The notes below the pieces were generated by a model that did not search any database, had not been told where the DNA came from, and saw only the letters and a program-made list of their open reading frames with translations. The position numbers were made by a program, and so were the translations under genes. Shown here piece after piece: positions 1 through 9,631 of a stretch of 64,000 nt of DNA. The DNA comes from an uncultured Microscilla sp. (GTDB lineage: Bacteria; Bacteroidota; Bacteroidia; Cytophagales; Microscillaceae), in NCBI RefSeq assembly GCF_947493425.1, contig NZ_CANLRP010000002.1:121647-185646 (forward strand), written 5' to 3'. Numbering within the stretch: position 1 is the stretch's first letter; each line of letters starts with the position of its first letter.

Positions 1-112
1 TCAAACAGGCTATAACTAACTTGTTAAGCCTTTCATCATCAGACAAAATATAGAGGCTGGCATTAAAAGACAACCACTAAAAACCACCTGCTAAAGACTA
101 TTTTTGTCTTAA

Positions 113-144
113 TTGCTGAATTTATTTGAATCATATTATATTTG
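113..144 (+). promoter_or_regulatory. Candidate Bacteroidota promoter upstream of nqrF
   Basis: TTG at 113-115 and TATATTTG at 137-144 are 21 bases apart, matching the Bacteroidota -33 (TTTG) and -7 (TAnnTTTG) pattern. The site is about 140 bases upstream of nqrF, and no coding sequence is visible in bases 1-281. This is motif matching only. Confidence 0.4.
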
Positions 145-281
145 TTGGGTTTTTAAGCGAATCCTCAATAAATTTGCGCGTCTGAAATAAGAAACCATTG
201 AATTTTTGAGTAAATTGAATTCAAACAGTTTCTCAAAAGCACAAAAAGAAGTTATTTTTAATTCTACAATAAAACACTACT

Positions 282-1553
282 ATGACAATTACGATTGTGG
301 CCGCGATAGCAGCCTTTTCACTTGTAATTTTGTTGCTGGTATTTCTGCTTTTATTTGCTCAATCATATTTGGTACAAAGCGGTCCGGTAAAAATTATTAT
401 CAATGGAGACGAAGAAAACCCGGTAGAAGTAGCCGCAGGTTCTACGCTCCTTACTACCTTGTCAAATCAAAGTATGTTCTTGCCCTCTGCTTGTGGTGGA
501 GGTGGTACGTGTGCCATGTGTAAGTGTCAGGTGCTTGATGGTGGCGGAGATGTATTGCCTACTGAGGCGCCCCACCTCAGCCGTCAAGAACAAAAAGAGA
601 ACGTTCGTTTGGCTTGTCAGGTAAAAGTAAAACAAGACATGCGCATTGGTATCCCAGAAGAAATTTTTGGTATCAAAAAATGGGATTGTGAAGTGGTGTC
701 GAACTATAATGTGGCCACCTTTATCAAGGAGTTTGTTGTAAAACTGCCCGATGGCGAAACGATGGACTTTGATCCAGGAGGATATATTCAGATTGATGTT
801 CCTGAGATTACAGTTGACTTTAAAACAATGGACATCAAACCTCACCCTGATGATCCTGCCGGACCAGACAAATTTAAACCTGACTGGGATAAGTTCAACC
901 TTTGGCCACTCAAAATGGTCAATGATGAGCCCATTTTCCGTGCTTACTCTATGGCAAACCACCCTGCCGAAGGAAACATCATTATGTTGAATATTCGTAT
1001 TGCTACGCCCCCCTGGGATCGTGCCAAAAACGATTGGATGGCAGTGAACCCTGGTATTTGTTCTTCTTATGTGTTCTCACGCAAGCCAGGCGACAAAGTA
1101 ACTATTTCGGGTCCTTATGGTGAATTCCATATCAACCCAACCGACCGCGAAATGATTTATATAGGTGGTGGTGCCGGAATGGCTCCTTTACGTTCGCACT
1201 TGTTCCATTTATTCCACACCGAAAAAACCAAACATCGCAAGGTTTCTTACTGGTATGGTGGTCGTTCTAAGCGTGAATTGTTCTATACTGATCACTTTCG
1301 TAACATTGAAGAAGAATATCCCAACTTTAAATACAACATTGCGCTTTCTGAGCCAATGGAAGAAGACAACTGGGATGGTTACCAAGGGTTTATTCACCAG
1401 GTGTTGTACGACAATTACTTGAAAGATCACCCGGAACCAGATGAAATCGAGTTTTACTTCTGTGGTCCTCCTATGATGAATGCCGCAGTAATTAAGATGT
1501 TAGACGATATGGGTATTCCTGATGAGAATATTCGTTTTGACGACTTTGGTTGA
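282..1553 (+). CDS. nqrF: Na+-translocating NADH:quinone reductase subunit F
   Basis: NqrF takes electrons from NADH through FAD and a 2Fe-2S centre into the Na+-pumping NQR complex of the inner membrane. The 423-residue protein has the usual family length. A single N-terminal membrane helix spans about residues 4-26. The plant-type ferredoxin cluster has Cys71, Cys77 and Cys80 in [10 protein letters not shown], plus Cys112. An FAD-binding RAYSMAN motif lies near 218, and NAD-binding [11 protein letters not shown] and FCGPPMMN motifs follow. The ATG at 282 is chosen because it begins the membrane helix. A different-frame ORF starting at 206 is a shadow. In many Bacteroidota nqrA-F are contiguous; subunits A-E must lie left of the window or elsewhere, and no NqrE coding is visible in bases 1-281. 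A strong terminator follows. Confidence 0.97.
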   Translation: MTITIVAAIAAFSLVILLLVFLLLFAQSYLVQSGPVKIIINGDEENPVEVAAGSTLLTTLSNQSMFLPSACGGGGTCAMCKCQVLDGGGDVLPTEAPHLSRQEQKENVRLACQVKVKQDMRIGIPEEIFGIKKWDCEVVSNYNVATFIKEFVVKLPDGETMDFDPGGYIQIDVPEITVDFKTMDIKPHPDDPAGPDKFKPDWDKFNLWPLKMVNDEPIFRAYSMANHPAEGNIIMLNIRIATPPWDRAKNDWMAVNPGICSSYVFSRKPGDKVTISGPYGEFHINPTDREMIYIGGGAGMAPLRSHLFHLFHTEKTKHRKVSYWYGGRSKRELFYTDHFRNIEEEYPNFKYNIALSEPMEEDNWDGYQGFIHQVLYDNYLKDHPEPDEIEFYFCGPPMMNAAVIKMLDDMGIPDENIRFDDFG

Positions 1554-1582
1554 TACAAAAATACAACTCTATACATTTTTTG

Positions 1583-1620
1583 CAGGGGCACCTTATACCA
1601 AAGGTGTCCCTGTTTTTTTT
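1583..1620 (+). terminator. Rho-independent terminator after nqrF
   Basis: An 11-bp stem (CAGGGGCACCT / AGGTGTCCCTG, one G-T type mismatch) is followed directly by eight T residues. It lies 30 bases after the nqrF stop codon. Confidence 0.85.
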
Positions 1621-1710
1621 GCCTGCTGCCTTAATTTACTATCTTTCCGGTACTAGCTTAAAAATTAGCAACAACAACTAAGAATTTAGCCCGTGATTGG
1701 GTAAGTAAAT

Positions 1711-3093
1711 ATGAAACACTTTCAGTTTAAAGCATTATATCAAAACAACGAGTGGATTGCCCCGGCTTATGTGTCGGTAGATCAGGAAGGAAAAATCACT
1801 CATTTATCGGCTACTCCGCCTGACTCTGTCACCAACATAGAAAAAGTAGATGGATATGTCTTACCTGGCTTTCAAAATGCACACTCTCATGCGTTTCAAT
1901 ATGCAATGGCGGGCATTGCCGAGCGGCATAGTGGTACTGCCAATCCTGATGATTTTTGGTCATGGCGAAACGCAATGTATCAGCTAGCCCTAAGTGTACA
2001 ACCCGAACAAATGGAAGCCATTGCTGCGATGTTGTATGCCGAAATGGTGCGTCATGGCTACACCTCAGTAGCAGAGTTTCATTATGTACATCACGACCTC
2101 GCCGGAAAACCTTATAACAATAAAGCCGCAATGGGTGAAAGGTTGATGGCGGCCGCTCAAAAAGCAGGCATTCGCATTACACTAGTGCCTATTTTTTACC
2201 AAAAAGGTGGTTTTGGACAAGCACCTACCCAAGGGCAACGGCGTTTTATATCGCCTGATATGGACAGTTACCTGGATTTGCTGGAACAATCACAGAAAGC
2301 AGCCAGACCTTATGCCCAGGCGTCAGTAGGGGCAGGTATTCATTCTTTGAGGGCAGTAGCCCCTGAAGTAATCAAGGCTACTTGTGAAAACCTTCCCACT
2401 GATATACCCATTCATATTCATGTAGCCGAACAGCTCAAAGAAATAGAAGATGCCAAGGCGTATTTGGGAGCACGTCCGGTAGAGTGGTTGCTGAATAATC
2501 TTGCATTGAATGAAAACTATCACCTGGTACATGCGACTCACCTTACGGAGGCAGAAGTAAGTGGTTTGGCAAAAAAACGGGCAAATGTTGTGATTTGCCC
2601 TTCTACCGAAGGAAACCTGGGAGATGGTTTATTTCCACTGGCATCGTTCCAGGCACAAGACGGGCAATGGAGCATAGGTACCGATAGCCACATTGGGCTC
2701 AACCCCTTGGAGGAACTTCGTTGGCTAGACTATGGGCAACGTGTCACTACTCACAAACGCAACTCGTTTTACTCACCCCAGCAAACTGATAGCGGGCGTT
2801 ATGCTTTGGCTATGGCTACCTTTGCCGGGAGGAGGGCAATGGGACATCATACCAGTGAATTTTTTCAGGTAGGCGATCATTTTGATGCAGTAGTAATGGA
2901 TGCTAACTTCCCCTTGTTTGCCATTACTTCTTTAGACAATCTACTTTCTACTATAGTATATGCTGGCGACTGTTCTGCCACCTTAGGTACTATTGTCAAT
3001 GGCCGATGGATAGTACAGCAACAACGTCACCATGCCTACCAAGACATTGTAGCAGACTTTAAACAAGTGATAGCATCACTTGAGTACCGTTAA
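1711..3093 (+). CDS. hutF: Formimidoylglutamate deiminase
   Basis: This looks like HutF, which hydrolyses N-formimino-L-glutamate to N-formyl-L-glutamate and ammonia in the five-step histidine degradation pathway. It is an amidohydrolase-superfamily enzyme of 460 residues. The metal-binding HSH follows GYVLPGFQNA near residues 58-60. Further ligands are in HIHVAEQ (about 236-242), a His in VHATHL, and Asp in GTDSHIGL (about 325). The tight match to the HutF-type N-terminus (GFQNAHSHAFQ...AG) favours HutF over guanine or cytosine deaminases. No other hut gene lies in the window, so the pathway must be completed elsewhere. The ATG start at 1711 gives a normal N-terminal beta-sandwich domain. 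Confidence 0.9.
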   Translation: MKHFQFKALYQNNEWIAPAYVSVDQEGKITHLSATPPDSVTNIEKVDGYVLPGFQNAHSHAFQYAMAGIAERHSGTANPDDFWSWRNAMYQLALSVQPEQMEAIAAMLYAEMVRHGYTSVAEFHYVHHDLAGKPYNNKAAMGERLMAAAQKAGIRITLVPIFYQKGGFGQAPTQGQRRFISPDMDSYLDLLEQSQKAARPYAQASVGAGIHSLRAVAPEVIKATCENLPTDIPIHIHVAEQLKEIEDAKAYLGARPVEWLLNNLALNENYHLVHATHLTEAEVSGLAKKRANVVICPSTEGNLGDGLFPLASFQAQDGQWSIGTDSHIGLNPLEELRWLDYGQRVTTHKRNSFYSPQQTDSGRYALAMATFAGRRAMGHHTSEFFQVGDHFDAVVMDANFPLFAITSLDNLLSTIVYAGDCSATLGTIVNGRWIVQQQRHHAYQDIVADFKQVIASLEYR

Positions 3094-3249
3094 TGGAACG
3101 AGCTCCTCATTTTCAATACCTAAACCTATTGAAAAAGGGGAGTTTTGTGATACCTATAAATGCAAGTGGAGCCATTAAAATAGGTTTTATCGTGTGAAAA
3201 GTCGCCTAAAAGAGACATCAATAAACCAATCCAAGCATTACCTGGAGTG

Positions 3250-5517
3250 TTAAACTGCAATGACTTCCAGCAAACGTTTATACCCCTCTTCGTCGCACTG
3301 AAGCAAAGTTTGGTGCATGGCATTTTTCCATACATTGAGGGCACGGCTATTCACTCCCTCTAAACCTTGCAATACCTTTTTGATTTCACTGTAGTCATAT
3401 ACATCCAAGGTTTGTAAAACCTCTACCATAGGAAGCAACAACTCTTGATCAGTTTTAGTGATCCACTTTTTTAAGTCACTGGTTTTTTGCTCCAGGGTTT
3501 GAGTCCAGTTGGCTACATTAGCCACCAGCCTTTCAGAAACTTGTATCACAGGCAAAGTAAGCGTAATGGTAGTTCCTTTTTTGGGACGTGAGTTGGCCGA
3601 TATAAACCCTTTGTGTGCTTCTACTGCCATTTTGCAGAAGGTAAGCCCTAACCCTGACGACCGAAAATTATTCAGATCACGGGCATTTGCCTGAGCAAAT
3701 TTATCGAAAATACGATCCAGTTGGTTTTTAGGAATTCCTTCTCCCTGATCAATGACTTTTATTTTGATGTGTTTGGTTGCTCCATTTTCTGGCAAATGGT
3801 CTTGTACAATGCTAATGGTGCCACTATTGGGTGAGTACTTAATGGCGTTGGTGAGCAAATTGGCAAAAACTCTGACCATCAGGTGTTGGTCTACTTTTAC
3901 TTGCACGTTTTGCTGTAAGCTACTGCTGATTCTAACTGACTTTTGATTGGCCAAAAATGATACTTGTTTGATGGCTGCTTCTATAATGTCGTTCAGTGCC
4001 CAATTTGCCTTTTGTAACTTCATTTTTGCCTCATCAAATTTGTGCACATCCAAAATATTCAATACCATATTCAGCATTTGTTGCCCAGTCTGTCTTACAT
4101 CTTCCTGATCTGTGATGGCAATTACATAGTTGAGAGGTGTTTTGAGGTCATGCACAATCATGTGGGTGGCTTCTTGCTTAAAATTGTCTAAATCTTTGAG
4201 GCGTTGGTTCACCATTTTCAGTATTTCAGTTTGCGACTGCAGTTCTTCTTTTTGTTGCCCTATAGCTTCTTTTTGCTCTTGCAAGGCATCTGTCTGGCTT
4301 TTGATTTCTTCGTTTTTATCTGCCAACGCTTCATTTACCCGTCTTTGCTGTTCTTTGGCCTTAAACAACTTGAGCGCCACCAATAAAGTAACAAGACCCA
4401 TAGACACCCCAAAAATGGTAGTAAAAAGTAAAGTGCTGTTGCGTTTACGCTGATGAGTGATTGTTTTTTGCTGTTGGTTTTGTTGTTGTTTCAATACCCT
4501 GTTTTCCCGTTCTCTTTTTTCAAAATTATACCTGGTTTGTAGTTCTGCCAGTCGCTTACTATTCTCGGTACTAAACACAGAGTCTTTGAGTTGAGCAAGC
4601 CTGTGGTATACTTTGATGGCTTCTTTGTACTTCCCTTGTTTTTCCAGCAGTTGCCCTTTATTGTCATAATAATTGGCTTGTAGTGTATGAGAGTTGATTT
4701 GTGGCAAAAGCGCCATCGCCTCATCTAAGTAGGTTTGGGCTTGTTCAAGTTGATGAAGCTCAGTATAAGCCTTACCCAGGTTGTTCAATACATTGATTAC
4801 CTCGTATTTGTTGTCTAACTGTCGGTTCAGCTTGAGCGCTTGCAAAGTATAATTGATGCTTTTGGCGTAAGCCCTCAGGTCAAAATAAATTTGCCCAATA
4901 TTGTTTAGGTTCGACGCCTGGTTTTTCAAATCATTGATTTGTTGGTTGAGTTCAAGCGATTGAGTATAATAATCCAGTGCCTTTGATTTTTGATCTAAGT
5001 GACGGTACACAATGCCCATGTTGTTGTATACCCTTGCCAATTGTGCCTGGCTCCCCCTTTGCCTTATTTTGGGCAATGCTTGCATGTAGTAGTGCAACGC
5101 TTGCTGGTACTGTTTCAAATGTTGGTAAGTAAGCGCAATATTATTGAGGTTTTTACCTTGTTCGAGGGTGTTTTGAGCTTTTTCGTTGATCTCTAGTGCA
5201 GTAAAATAATGTAAGAGTGCCTCGTCATACACCCCTTTGTAGTAATAAATAGTGCCTAATTGATTGGCAAGCTTGCTTTGCCCCTGAGCATATTTGAGCC
5301 TGCGGGCGAGCCTATAGCCCTCTTGGGCAAGTTGCAATGCTTTGTTGGGATTGTTTACAGTAAGCGAGCGTGTGATTTTTAATAACAGGTGTACACGTTG
5401 CGTGTCTTGTGGAGTTTGTGCAAGTTGTTGTTCCCAATGTGTTGTTTGTTTGTGGTTAGTTTGTGCCCACAAGAGCAAAGGTGTAATAAACAATATGGCT
5501 GACAACAATCTTTTCAT
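3250..5517 (-). CDS. TPR-containing membrane sensor histidine kinase
   Basis: This 755-residue protein begins with a signal peptide (cleavage near WAQT, residue 20). About seven tetratricopeptide repeats follow over residues 45-310, and are periplasmic by position. A membrane helix spans about 362-385, then a Gln/Glu-rich coiled coil (386-440). The kinase core has the HisKA box around VHDLKTPLN, with His456 as predicted phospho-acceptor, and a HATPase domain with an N-box (NLLTNAIKYS) and GEGIP and GLGLTFC G-boxes. About 95 residues after the ATPase domain match nothing I recognise. No response regulator is adjacent. TPR-kinase receptors of this design are common in Cytophagales; the signal sensed is unknown. 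Confidence 0.9.
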   Translation of the reverse strand: MKRLLSAILFITPLLLWAQTNHKQTTHWEQQLAQTPQDTQRVHLLLKITRSLTVNNPNKALQLAQEGYRLARRLKYAQGQSKLANQLGTIYYYKGVYDEALLHYFTALEINEKAQNTLEQGKNLNNIALTYQHLKQYQQALHYYMQALPKIRQRGSQAQLARVYNNMGIVYRHLDQKSKALDYYTQSLELNQQINDLKNQASNLNNIGQIYFDLRAYAKSINYTLQALKLNRQLDNKYEVINVLNNLGKAYTELHQLEQAQTYLDEAMALLPQINSHTLQANYYDNKGQLLEKQGKYKEAIKVYHRLAQLKDSVFSTENSKRLAELQTRYNFEKRERENRVLKQQQNQQQKTITHQRKRNSTLLFTTIFGVSMGLVTLLVALKLFKAKEQQRRVNEALADKNEEIKSQTDALQEQKEAIGQQKEELQSQTEILKMVNQRLKDLDNFKQEATHMIVHDLKTPLNYVIAITDQEDVRQTGQQMLNMVLNILDVHKFDEAKMKLQKANWALNDIIEAAIKQVSFLANQKSVRISSSLQQNVQVKVDQHLMVRVFANLLTNAIKYSPNSGTISIVQDHLPENGATKHIKIKVIDQGEGIPKNQLDRIFDKFAQANARDLNNFRSSGLGLTFCKMAVEAHKGFISANSRPKKGTTITLTLPVIQVSERLVANVANWTQTLEQKTSDLKKWITKTDQELLLPMVEVLQTLDVYDYSEIKKVLQGLEGVNSRALNVWKNAMHQTLLQCDEEGYKRLLEVIAV

Positions 5518-5609
5518 AGATGTGGTGGCTAGGAACTACAGCGAACAAAAATATCCAACTCAGGGAGTTAAACGGTGATTTTGTAACGCATAAAAAAGTT
5601 GAGAGGGCT

Positions 5610-5722
5610 TCAAATATTATACTTAAACAAAAATGGTTTTGAGGATGGATTTTGACTAATTGCCTGAATACCAACATTAATCAATCCTGTAAACCCTAAA
5701 ATCACTTTCATCTTAGTATAAA
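5610..5722. repeat. 113-bp MITE-like repeat, copy 1
   Basis: This is the shorter of two direct copies in the window; the other is at 32476-32630. The ends are imperfect inverted repeats (TTATACTTAAA against TTATACTAAGA, 9 of 11). Apart from a 42-bp insertion in copy 2 the copies differ at only a few positions. It lies between the divergent kinase and DUF427 genes. No coding capacity is visible, so it is either a non-autonomous mobile element or a dispersed structured repeat. Confidence 0.75.
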
Positions 5723-5764
5723 TACCAGGTTGTATATACCAATTTTAAACATTTTTGGCAAAAT

Positions 5765-6271
5765 ATGACTTATAAATTTATGAAAAAAATAACCCCCAAA
5801 CCTGGGCAAGAATCTGTATGGGACTATCCACGTCCTCCAAAACTGGAAAATACCAACAAAACCCTGCGGGTAATTTACAATGATACGGTCATTGCGCAAA
5901 CCAATCAAGGAATGCGCATTTTAGAAACCAGTCATCCGCCTACGTATTATTTTCCGCCCGAAGATGTACACCTCGAATACTTAGAACTGGTAGAGAACAA
6001 AACTTCTTTTTGTGAATACAAAGGAGCGGCCAGCTATTATAATCTTCGGTTAGAAGGTCGCGTAGTACAAAATGTGGCGTGGTTTTATGCCAATCCATTG
6101 CCTAAGTACCAGGCTTTAAAAAACCACCTTTGTTTTTATGCCTCCAAGGTAAGTGCATGTTATGTAAACGATGAGTTGGTACAAGCCCAGGAAGGCGATT
6201 TTTATGGAGGATGGATTACCTCTCAAATTGTAGGTCCTTTCAAAGGGGGCGCCAATACCTGGGGGTGGTAA
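5765..6271 (+). CDS. DUF427 domain-containing protein
   Basis: The protein has 168 residues. The central part matches the DUF427 fold: a strand-rich core with VIAQTNQGMRILETSHPPTYYFPPEDV, then a Cys-containing FCEYKGAASYYN segment and a C-terminal VAWFYANPLP motif. DUF427 proteins are small single-domain cytosolic proteins of unknown activity. There is no signal peptide or membrane helix. The ATG at 5765 is used; a second Met at residue 6 is an equally possible start. The stop codon at 6269-6271 directly abuts an inverted-repeat element. Confidence 0.85.
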   Translation: MTYKFMKKITPKPGQESVWDYPRPPKLENTNKTLRVIYNDTVIAQTNQGMRILETSHPPTYYFPPEDVHLEYLELVENKTSFCEYKGAASYYNLRLEGRVVQNVAWFYANPLPKYQALKNHLCFYASKVSACYVNDELVQAQEGDFYGGWITSQIVGPFKGGANTWGW

Positions 6272-6433
6272 GAGCTTGTTTGGATTTCATTCATTGGAGT
6301 TCTAGTGCGACTTTGACTAGCAATACTTTGTTACATTTTTCGTCAATAGCTAGGCTATTCACTCAAAATTTAACGCGTACTGCTAGCAAATTCATCACAA
6401 TTACTCTCAAAAACGAAAGTCCAAATAAGCTCT
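6271..6433. repeat. 163-bp inverted-repeat element abutting a stop codon
   Basis: The left arm (6271-6288, AGAGCTTGTTTGGATTTC) is the inverted complement of the right arm (6415-6433), with one substitution and one extra base. The left end overlaps the last base of the DUF427 stop codon. An inner pair of CTAGCAA / GCTAGCAA segments adds further symmetry. There is no coding capacity. The remaining spacer to trmD carries only a TATATTTG motif at 6482-6489. Confidence 0.65.
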
Positions 6434-6481
6434 AATAAAACAAGCATCTTCACCAAGCCATCAAAACACCAAAGCATTTCT

Positions 6482-6489
6482 TATATTTG
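6482..6489 (+). promoter_or_regulatory. Candidate -7 element for trmD
   Basis: TATATTTG is a perfect match to the Bacteroidota TAnnTTTG -7 consensus, 29 bases before the trmD ATG. No clear TTTG -33 box is seen, so the call is tentative. Confidence 0.3.
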
Positions 6490-6517
6490 TGACTTGTTTT
6501 AAATACAACTCATTCCC

Positions 6518-7240
6518 ATGCATATAGATATAATTACTTGTTTGCCCCGCTTGTTAGACAGCCCCTTTAGTCACTCTATTATGAAAAGAGCCCAAGAAAA
6601 AGGACTTGCCACTATAGAAGTACACGACCTGCGCGACTACAGTACACTTAACCAACGCCAAACCGATGACTATGCTTTTGGTGGGGGTGCCGGAATGGTA
6701 ATGATGATAGAACCCATTGACCAGTGCATCAGTCATTTGCAAAGCAAACGTACCTACGACGAAATTATCTATATGACGCCTGACGGTGAGCCTTTCAATC
6801 AAAAAATGGCCAACCAACTTTCTTTGAGCCAAAACTTTATCATATTATGCGGGCATTATAAAGGAATCGACGAACGGGTAAGAGAGCATTTCATTACTAA
6901 AGAAATAAGTTTAGGTGACTATGTAATCTCAGGAGGAGAACTTGCCGCAGCAGTGGTGACTGATGCCTTGGTGCGGCTGGTACCAGGGGTGCTCAACGAT
7001 GAAACCTCTGCATTGACTGACTCTTTTCAAGACAATTTACTGGCGCCCCCTGTATATACCCGCCCCGAAGAGTACAAAGGAATGAAAGTGCCAGAGATAT
7101 TGATGACCGGACACCACGCCAATATCGAAGAGTGGCGTTTGCAAAAAGCCATAGAACGCACCCAGCAACGTCGCCCTGATATACTCAAGGACAGTGGTTG
7201 GCTTAAAAAACAATCAGGTAAAAGCAACAAACGCCAATAA
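6518..7240 (+). CDS. trmD: tRNA (guanine37-N1)-methyltransferase
   Basis: TrmD transfers a methyl group from S-adenosylmethionine to N1 of G37 in tRNAs reading CNN codons, which prevents +1 frameshifting. The 240-residue protein has the family length and order. It has an N-terminal [24 protein letters not shown] segment and the [15 protein letters not shown] loop. The knotted SPOUT cofactor site is [12 protein letters not shown] and [27 protein letters not shown]. The C-terminal part has [14 protein letters not shown] and the [10 protein letters not shown] helix. It stands alone here, without the rpsP-rimM-rplS partners it has in many other bacteria. Confidence 0.97.
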   Translation: MHIDIITCLPRLLDSPFSHSIMKRAQEKGLATIEVHDLRDYSTLNQRQTDDYAFGGGAGMVMMIEPIDQCISHLQSKRTYDEIIYMTPDGEPFNQKMANQLSLSQNFIILCGHYKGIDERVREHFITKEISLGDYVISGGELAAAVVTDALVRLVPGVLNDETSALTDSFQDNLLAPPVYTRPEEYKGMKVPEILMTGHHANIEEWRLQKAIERTQQRRPDILKDSGWLKKQSGKSNKRQ

Positions 7241-7457
7241 ACAGGCAAAAGAGGAGAGGGGGAGTTTCTAACCACCATAATGGAGGTTTATTGGCATAAA
7301 CGCTCCTTGTGAATTTATAAACTGGTCAGTGTTTTTGTCAATCGATATTCATAAACTTTGTGGCAGGGTTTAGTAGTAATTTAATCTAATCAACTATAGC
7401 ATAGTGTATTTGCAAATCAAAAACATAGAGGCTGATGATATTTAAAATAAACCTTTG

Positions 7458-7832
7458 TTATACAGGTAAAATATGAATCGGTAAATTGTTGAAAGTTTCG
7501 GCAAGCTCTATGCCTTCTTCTTTGGTATCAGTGTCAAAATAAAACCACTTTACCATTACTTTGCCTTTATGACTAGTGTGGTAGTCTTGAAGGCATTCAA
7601 GGATTTGGTCTATTCTGCGACGAGCACTTGAATTTAAGTGGCTAAGCTTGAGGGTAACAGTTATTTTGCGTCCTTTTTTTCTCAGGTAGCCATCCAACCA
7701 GTCGTATACTGGTTTAAAAAAGGCAACATCATACTCTTGATAATACTCCCCGTCGAGCGTCAACTCTCCGGTTTGGTCGTTGAAATACACCGTAGGCGAG
7801 CAGGCATATCCTTTGATTGATAAATCATTCAT
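7458..7832 (-). CDS. siaC: SiaC-family regulatory phosphoprotein (DUF1987)
   Basis: This 124-residue protein fits the DUF1987/SiaC family: an N-terminal strand segment (GYACSPTVYFNDQTGELTLDGEYYQEYDVAFF), an amphipathic helix, and an LSHLNSSARRRIDQIL core. The conserved SS of LNSSARR is the region of the regulatory Thr/Ser phosphorylated by SiaB in Pseudomonas. SiaC-type proteins act like anti-sigma-factor antagonists, and in Pseudomonas control a diguanylate cyclase. The ATG at 7832 is preferred; the longer reading to 7853 needs a TTG codon. A SiaB-type kinase is encoded 35 kb away at 42774-43340, so the pair is split. Confidence 0.85.
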   Translation of the reverse strand: MNDLSIKGYACSPTVYFNDQTGELTLDGEYYQEYDVAFFKPVYDWLDGYLRKKGRKITVTLKLSHLNSSARRRIDQILECLQDYHTSHKGKVMVKWFYFDTDTKEEGIELAETFNNLPIHILPV

Positions 7833-7917
7833 GTTGGTTTTATTAGGTTGCAATAGGGCTGGCGTTGCCCCTGGGTTTACTCAATATTATGTTTCTTGGT
7901 AATTGATACGCTGTCTA

Positions 7918-8077
7918 AGGAATGGTGAGAAATTAAATTACCATTCTTGAGGTAGAAGTTTTGTTTTGAGACGAGGCTATTTTTTGCGCCCATAGCAGCG
8001 CTACGGGCAATAAAAATAACGAAGTATCAAGGCGAAAGATCACCTCTTAGAGTGTAAATTTATTTTTGAACAATTCC
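7918..8077. repeat. 160-bp dispersed repeat, copy A
   Basis: This sequence is the near-exact reverse complement of 11542-11702, with only a few substitutions. It starts with a GAATGGT...ACCATTC hairpin. It contains CTACGGGCAATAAAAA at 8001-8016, a 16-mer also present at 57921-57936. It fills the gap between siaC and the GAF gene, about 37 bases after the GAF stop codon. No coding capacity is seen. Confidence 0.85.
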
Positions 8078-8113
8078 TAAAAGAAGTAGTAACTCAGGAG
8101 GCGCGAAGCAATA

Positions 8114-8596
8114 CTATATAAATGTTGTGACCACTTCCATGAGTTTTTCAAGCCCTTGTTGGTCTACCTCACTAAAGTCATTGACCTGATCACTGTCTAC
8201 ATCCAGCACCATTTTAACTTCGCCATTTTGTATGATTGGTACTACAATTTCTGACCTTGAATCTGAACTACAGGCAATATGGCCAGGAAACTTTTCGACA
8301 TCTTCTACAATGACCGTTTGTTTGCGGGTATAACTTGCGCCACAAACTCCTTTATCAAAGTGAATACGTGTACACGCTATAGGACCTTGAAAGGGACCCA
8401 AAACCAGTTGGTTTTCTTTGACGAAGTAAAATCCTACCCAAAAAAAGCCAAAAGTTTGTTTAAGAGCCGCTACTGTATTCGATAAATTGGCAATCAAATC
8501 TGATTCTCCTGAGGTCAAAGCTTTTACTTGAGGAATCAGGCTTTTGTAAAGTTCAGCCCTGTCTTGGGTAGTAGGAATAATGAGTGTTTCTGCCAT
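8114..8596 (-). CDS. msrC: GAF-domain free methionine-(R)-sulfoxide reductase
   Basis: The 160-residue protein is a single GAF domain matching the fRMsr family, which reduces free L-methionine-(R)-sulfoxide using Cys thiols. Its signatures are FFWVGFYFV, LGPFQGPIACTRI, GVCGASY and HIACSSDSRSEIVVPI, which carry the three conserved cysteines (ACTRI, GVCG, IACSS). LDVDSD and the final helix follow. The start at 8596 (MAETL) is preferred. Extension to 8740 adds 48 hydrophobic, AT-rich residues not typical of the family. The gene is monocistronic, and the divergent spacer to tetR is 395 bases. Confidence 0.88.
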   Translation of the reverse strand: MAETLIIPTTQDRAELYKSLIPQVKALTSGESDLIANLSNTVAALKQTFGFFWVGFYFVKENQLVLGPFQGPIACTRIHFDKGVCGASYTRKQTVIVEDVEKFPGHIACSSDSRSEIVVPIIQNGEVKMVLDVDSDQVNDFSEVDQQGLEKLMEVVTTFI

Positions 8597-8991
8597 AAGT
8601 TTGTATGGTGAGGTGTAATTGTACAAAATTAAGAATAAAATAATTAAGAAAGTAGTGGCCTTTTGTAAATATTTTGTTTCTATATTTGAAATAATATTCG
8701 TTAAAACGGCTTTCAAAGCAATAATACTACTAAGAACCAAACACTTACAACAGTTAATAAAAAATAATGGTTGTAGTGTTTTTTATGTAAACCTCCATTT
8801 GTTGAATTTCTTCCACGCCGGAAGCCTCAATTTTGACCAATATATTACAATAGGCATCGACAGACAAACAAGTTCAAACAATCTTTTGTTATTTTTGCGG
8901 TTCAATGGAAACTTTTATTCAGTTTTTAAGTTAACTAGAATGACTGGTCTAATTGACGTGAGTTGAGTAGCACAGTAAAAGAAAAAAAGCA
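8597..8991. other. Intergenic region between divergent msrC and tetR
   Basis: These 395 AT-rich bases hold no convincing gene. A TATTTTTG motif at 8890-8897 matches the -7 promoter consensus and could drive tetR. A half-symmetric TetR-type operator lies at 8942-8950. Nothing else is recognised; the short + strand ORF here has no family-like sequence. Confidence 0.5.
8942..8950. promoter_or_regulatory. Putative TetR autoregulatory operator half-match
   Basis: GACTGGTCT here is identical to the core of the palindrome at 9632-9645 in front of the SDR gene. It lies 41 bases before the tetR start, consistent with autorepression. Confidence 0.5.
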
Positions 8992-9579
8992 ATGAATATA
9001 AAGCATGATAAACAGGCAATACTGAAAAAAGGTGAAAATATTTTAAGACGACAAGGGTACCACAATACAGGCATTAACCAAATACTCAAAGAGTGTAATA
9101 TACCCAAAGGCTCGTTTTATAATTTTTTTACCAGCAAAGAAGCTTTTGGTCAGGAAGTTTTACAATACTATAGCAATAATAATTATGAGTTGGTCAAAGG
9201 TTTTTTGCAGGATACTGATAAGTCGCCCTTGCAAAGGCTGAAAAACTTATATACAGGGCTAACCGAGTTTAACAAAAACGAAGCATACAAATGTGGTTGC
9301 CTTGCCAATAACCTGGTACTGGAAATAGCAGGGTTGAACGAACGTTTTAGAAAATTGCTCAATGTCGAATATGCCAAGGTATTGACACTGATTACGCGTT
9401 GTATAAGCGAAGCACAGCAACAACAAGAGGTAAGAGACGACTACCCAGCCGAAGCATTGGCTGAGTATATACACAGTCACTTTGTGGGCGTTTTGGCGAG
9501 GCTCAAGGCTACCCAAACCGACCAACCTTTTGAGTTGTTTTATAAAATGACCTTTGAGTATTTGACTAAAAACGAATAA
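8992..9579 (+). CDS. TetR/AcrR-family transcriptional regulator
   Basis: This 195-residue repressor has an N-terminal TetR DNA-binding domain at residues 8-55 (ILRRQGYHNTGINQILKE then IPKGSFYNFFTSKEAFG). It has the ligand-binding helical C-terminal domain typical of the NemR/YxaF-like branch (YKCGCLANNLVLEIAG). Cys102 and Cys104 in the KCGCL segment are suggestive of electrophile sensing, but this is inference. It lies directly upstream of, and in the same direction as, an SDR oxidoreductase. Both genes carry the same GACTGGTCT operator core, which makes a local repressor-target pair likely. A terminator separates the two genes. Confidence 0.92.
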   Translation: MNIKHDKQAILKKGENILRRQGYHNTGINQILKECNIPKGSFYNFFTSKEAFGQEVLQYYSNNNYELVKGFLQDTDKSPLQRLKNLYTGLTEFNKNEAYKCGCLANNLVLEIAGLNERFRKLLNVEYAKVLTLITRCISEAQQQQEVRDDYPAEALAEYIHSHFVGVLARLKATQTDQPFELFYKMTFEYLTKNE

Positions 9580-9587
9580 CGAGTAAT

Positions 9588-9620
9588 AACTTTCTGATTG
9601 TCAGAAAGTTAATTTTTTTA
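9588..9620 (+). terminator. Rho-independent terminator after tetR
   Basis: A perfect 10-bp stem (AACTTTCTGA / TCAGAAAGTT) with a 3-base loop is followed by seven T residues. It starts 8 bases after the tetR stop codon. Confidence 0.85.
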
Positions 9621-9631
9621 ATCAGAAATAG

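Noticed and set aside
206..523. 105-codon + strand frame overlapping the start of nqrF
   Set aside because: It runs in another frame over a clear NqrF sequence and has no protein-like motif.
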